Below are positions 61,429 through 64,000 of a stretch of DNA of 64,000 nucleotides, in pieces. The translations under genes were made by a program, and so were the position numbers. Each line of letters starts with the position of its first letter. Position 1 is the first letter of the stretch. Where the stretch lies: assembly GCA_964536375.1 (NCBI GenBank), contig CAZHXF010000002.1, positions 1 to 64,000 of the forward strand, written 5' to 3'. The notes beneath the pieces are model-generated. The model was not told the DNA's origin, ran no database searches, and was given only the letters and a program-made list of their open reading frames with translations. The stretch comes from Desulfuromonas sp964536375 (lineage in GTDB: Bacteria > Desulfobacterota > Desulfuromonadia > Desulfuromonadales > Desulfuromonadaceae).

Positions 61429-61444
61429 TTGAAAGTAGTTTTCA
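61429..61444 (-). promoter_or_regulatory. Fur-box-like dyad before feoAB
   Basis: TTGAAAGTAGTTTTCA is close to the inverted-repeat core of Fur sites (TTGAAAATnATTTTCA). It lies between the divergent feoA and hydrolase genes. No Fur gene is in the window. Confidence 0.5.
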
Positions 61445-61555
61445 TTATGTAATTTGTCGTGCAAGCAGTCAATGATAATGGTGCTGAGAAATTTTGCAAG
61501 TTATGTTTGCTTGGCAGTCGAGTTTTTGCCGGATATGTATAAGGAGGCGACGTTA

Positions 61556-62254
61556 ATGCAGGGAGATAGGATGGACAAACCTGATAGGTTGATATTGCTG
61601 CCCGGTTTGGCAGCAGACGAACGGATGTACGCCCAGCTTAAAGATCTGCCTGTGCCGCTGATAACTCCGCGCTTATTGATTCCGCAACGTCAAGAAACTA
61701 TGCCGGCATACGCTTTGCGCCACGTTCAGTGGCTAAACATCAGTGCCAACGACGTAGTTGGTGGTTGTTCGTTTGGCAGTATGGTAGCCAGTGAAATTTG
61801 TCGCCAACGCTCAACGCGCGGATTAATTTTACTCAGTGGCGCTTTGTCATCTAGCACCTTGGCACCATCGGCGCAAAAACTTAAGGTTGTGAACAATTTT
61901 ATCCCTTATGCCATTGCTCGCCAAATAATTATGAGCTCGAAATTTTTGCGTGCAGTTTTTGGCGCCAGTGATGCCGATAAATTTGAGCTGGCGCGCCAGA
62001 TGATAGCCGACACGCCGCGGGAATTATTATTGCGCGGCAGCCGGTTGGCAACAGGTTATATAGGTGATATGGCACGAGCACCGCTTAAATGTAGCGTATT
62101 TGCTCTACATGGTGGGCAGGATCGCGTTCTGTCTGCTCCAGATGTTGAGGATTGCAATATTATTGCCGATGCCGGTCATGGCATGGTTATTTCTCATCCT
62201 GAGCAAGTGGAGGCTTTTTTGCGCCAGGTGTTGGTACAGCTGGCTACCCGGTAG
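61556..62254 (+). CDS. Alpha/beta hydrolase
   Basis: A 232-residue alpha/beta-fold protein. The oxyanion region is LLPGLAADERMYAQL, the nucleophile elbow GGCSFGSM, the acid in LHGGQDRVL and the histidine in DAGHGMV, giving Ser-Asp-His. It may be an esterase or thioesterase; no substrate can be named. The ATG at 61556 follows a full AAGGAGG; the longer ORF start at 61454 does not have one. It converges with the HNH gene. Confidence 0.82.
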   Translation: MQGDRMDKPDRLILLPGLAADERMYAQLKDLPVPLITPRLLIPQRQETMPAYALRHVQWLNISANDVVGGCSFGSMVASEICRQRSTRGLILLSGALSSSTLAPSAQKLKVVNNFIPYAIARQIIMSSKFLRAVFGASDADKFELARQMIADTPRELLLRGSRLATGYIGDMARAPLKCSVFALHGGQDRVLSAPDVEDCNIIADAGHGMVISHPEQVEAFLRQVLVQLATR

Positions 62255-62301
62255 CTAAGGTTAGTTGTTTAAGCTGGTTACAGTAGCTCGAGTATTATCG
62301 A

Positions 62302-62685
62302 CTATTTGTTGAACTTATTGGCCAAAGCGGCAAAAGGTGAATGATTCAGAGTTGGTTTGGTTATCTCTCCTGGTTTTTCTGTTGCATACTGTTGCTCCAC
62401 TTCACGAATATGTTCCTGATCATGGCAATAGATGCATAACAGTTCCCAGTTGCTGCCATCGCTAGGATTGTTGTCATGATTGTGATCCTTGTGGTGGACT
62501 GTTAGCTCGCGTACTTTTTTGCCCTCGAATTCGCGCGTGCAGCGCCCGCATATCCACGGAAATAGTTTCAGAGCCTGTTCACGATAACCCGCCTGATGTT
62601 GCGCGTGTTCATGGCGTATTTGTTCCAATATCTGCTCGGGGCTACGCTGTTTGCTGCTGTTATTTTGGTCTCTGTTGCCAGTCAT
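62302..62685 (-). CDS. HNH endonuclease-like protein (YajD family)
   Basis: A 127-residue soluble protein with two zinc-binding CxxC pairs (ICGRC and LCIYCHDQEH) around the HNH core LTVHHKDHNHDNNPSDGSNWE. This is the YajD-like group, widespread in proteobacteria, with presumed but unproven nuclease activity. It has no restriction or phage gene near it, so it looks like a resident gene. 62686-62887 upstream holds no gene. Confidence 0.85.
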   Translation of the reverse strand: MTGNRDQNNSSKQRSPEQILEQIRHEHAQHQAGYREQALKLFPWICGRCTREFEGKKVRELTVHHKDHNHDNNPSDGSNWELLCIYCHDQEHIREVEQQYATEKPGEITKPTLNHSPFAALANKFNK

Positions 62686-62887
62686 TGTTTTGCCTCGTTA
62701 AATTCTCGTGTGTATTCAGTGTACAATGTCTATATTTTACCTGTTTCTCTGCACAAAAAAAAGAGCTTTTATTCTCCGTTTAGAGTAGATTGCCAGCCTG
62801 CTTTTCCTCTGACAACTGGTTTGTGTGCGCAGAGGTGCTACACTACTTCACGAGAGTAAAAAAATATCTACAAACCTCAGGGAGCCT

Positions 62888-64000
62888 ATGTCTGAATATT
62901 ATTCTGCAACTTTAGCCAATGGACTACGGTTATTGGTCACCCAATTGCCTCATCTGCATAGCGTCGAAGTGGTGTGTTATGTCGGTGTCGGGGTGCGCAA
63001 CGAACCGGCTGCGTTGGCCGGAGTGTCCCATTTCCTCGAGCATATGGTGTTTCGTGGTAATGAGAAATATCCCTCGGGACCATTGATTGAACAGGCGTTT
63101 GAGCGTCTTGGTGGTTCGATCAACGCGGCTACCGATGCTGAAAGCACCAGTTTTGATGTCAATGTCCATCCTGATTCGGTGGCTGAAGCGTTGCCATTGC
63201 TCGCCGCGTTGTTGATGCAGCCACTGTTTAATAGTATGGAAACTGAGCGGGCGATTATTCTAGAAGAGGCCTTGGCCGACTTCAATGAGCACGGCGAGGA
63301 TATCTGTCTGGATAATCGCATAGCGCAGATGATGTGGGGCAAGCATTCTCTGGGGTTGCCGGTAATAGGATATCCAGAGACCATTCGCCAACTAAGTTTG
63401 GATGATATACGCAATTGGTATCAACAGTATTTTGTGCCCAACAATGTTGTTATCAGTATTGCCGGACCTGTGGATATTGCCACTATCCACACCGCTGTTG
63501 AACAAGCCTTTTCCCAGTGGCTGCCGCAAGAATTGCCAGCGGTTCAGCTGTTTGGTTTGGCGCAAGCTGAAACTGGTCCGCACTGTTGTTGGGTGCGCGA
63601 CTCCGGTTCCCAATTGTCCATGCAGTTATCGTGGCGTACTGAGGGTAGTCTTGCACCAACTTCTCTGGGAACGCGTGTGTTACGGCGTATACTCGGTGAT
63701 GGCGGTGCCAGCCGTTTGATGCAGCGCTTGCGTGAGGATGCTGGTCTGACCTACAGCGTTGATGCCAGTCTGGAAGAGTATGCAGAGTGTGGTTGTTTAT
63801 CTATAGATCTGTCCACGGATCCAGAAAAATTGATTCCGGCAGTAAAAATTTTGATTGAGGAGGCGCAACGCGCCTGTGATTTGGTGTCAGAGCAAGAGTT
63901 GCAGCGGGTAGTGCAGATGGGACTGTACCGTTTGCATTTCAGCCGCGACAATGTTGAGGAGCTGGCGGTGCGCTATGGTTGGGGCGCAATGAGCGGTGAC
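62888..64000 (+). CDS. M16 family zinc peptidase (pitrilysin-like), cut by the window end
   Basis: The first 371 residues of an M16 peptidase are visible and the frame is still open at 64000. The inverted zinc motif HFLEHMVFRG is at about 48, with the second Glu in ERAIILEEALADFNEH about 75 residues on. The first domain ends near 215 and a second begins, with the R/Y pair region GGASRLMQRLREDAGLTYSV. The start has CAGGGAGCC upstream of the ATG at 62888. No signal peptide is seen, so it is probably cytoplasmic, as for the bacterial processing-peptidase-like group of about 410-420 residues. Confidence 0.9.
   Translation, partial: MSEYYSATLANGLRLLVTQLPHLHSVEVVCYVGVGVRNEPAALAGVSHFLEHMVFRGNEKYPSGPLIEQAFERLGGSINAATDAESTSFDVNVHPDSVAEALPLLAALLMQPLFNSMETERAIILEEALADFNEHGEDICLDNRIAQMMWGKHSLGLPVIGYPETIRQLSLDDIRNWYQQYFVPNNVVISIAGPVDIATIHTAVEQAFSQWLPQELPAVQLFGLAQAETGPHCCWVRDSGSQLSMQLSWRTEGSLAPTSLGTRVLRRILGDGGASRLMQRLREDAGLTYSVDASLEEYAECGCLSIDLSTDPEKLIPAVKILIEEAQRACDLVSEQELQRVVQMGLYRLHFSRDNVEELAVRYGWGAMSGD

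Noticed and set aside
62302..62685. HNH protein as part of a defence or phage system
   Set aside because: It fits the widespread YajD-like group and has no restriction, phage or toxin gene beside it.

Overview
The window looks like a chromosomal segment of an anaerobic bacterium of the Desulfuromonadales (Geobacter/Desulfuromonas/Pelobacter relatives, Desulfobacterota). Evidence: an SfrAB-type NADPH oxidoreductase pair, housekeeping NifS/NifU with a three-domain NifU, the runs def-fmt and rsmB-rpe, the run serA-hisZ-purA followed by tRNA-Lys and tRNA-Glu, a two-[4Fe-4S] ferredoxin, FeoAB and a double-cubane reductase pair. Base composition is moderate, by eye near 48% GC. Species cannot be fixed from the sequence alone. 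A run of exactly 100 N at 2101-2200 marks an unsized assembly gap, so the first 2.1 kb may not be truly adjacent to the rest.

Layout. 0.1-2.1 kb: double-cubane-cluster reductase and its ATP-dependent activator (cut by the gap). 2.2-5.5 kb (minus strand): DsrE-like periplasmic protein (cut by the gap), small cytochrome c, copper-type P-ATPase. 5.9-9.6 kb: 14-TM MFS exporter, CrcB fluoride channel with DUF190 partner, NfeD and SPFH membrane proteins. 9.6-12.7 kb: two blocks of a hairpin-rich repeat either side of a Bcr/CflA-type drug exporter. 12.7-20.2 kb: a sigma-54 activator divergent from an operon of a small unknown protein and a complete RND tripartite efflux system, with a 16-bp-arm palindrome and a -24/-12 promoter between them. 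20.4-22.2 kb: a small membrane protein and a near-perfect tandem duplication of the same repeat. 22.4-32.9 kb: EF-P-like protein (EfpL/YeiP), DEAD-box helicase, SucCD, a heterodimeric ABC exporter, RsgA, an rRNA/tRNA methylase-like protein. 33-34.7 kb: a large unfamiliar protein with a transglutaminase-like Cys-His signature. 34.8-42.8 kb: nifS, nifU, def, fmt, a DMT transporter, htpX, rsmB, rpe. 43-47.6 kb: sfrB-sfrA. 47.7-53.5 kb: CoA-binding protein, RNase HI, a Cache-type diguanylate cyclase, a short flagellin, a tail-less FtsZ paralogue and a small unknown ORF. 53.5-58 kb (minus): tRNA-Glu, tRNA-Lys, purA, hisZ, serA. 58.2-64 kb: cold-shock protein, ferredoxin, FeoB, FeoA, an alpha/beta hydrolase, an HNH protein and the start of an M16 peptidase that runs off the window.

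How it fits together: SfrAB, ferredoxin, SucCD and the double-cubane reductase fit anaerobic acetate/electron metabolism. NifSU and FeoAB supply the Fe-S clusters these enzymes need. CopA, CrcB, the RND system, two MFS exporters and the ABC pair form a substantial export and resistance load. The least explained material is the approximately 630-bp hairpin-rich repeat (at least five partial or complete copies, all in one orientation), whose stems differ between copies by compensating changes, and the sigma-54 control region of the RND operon.
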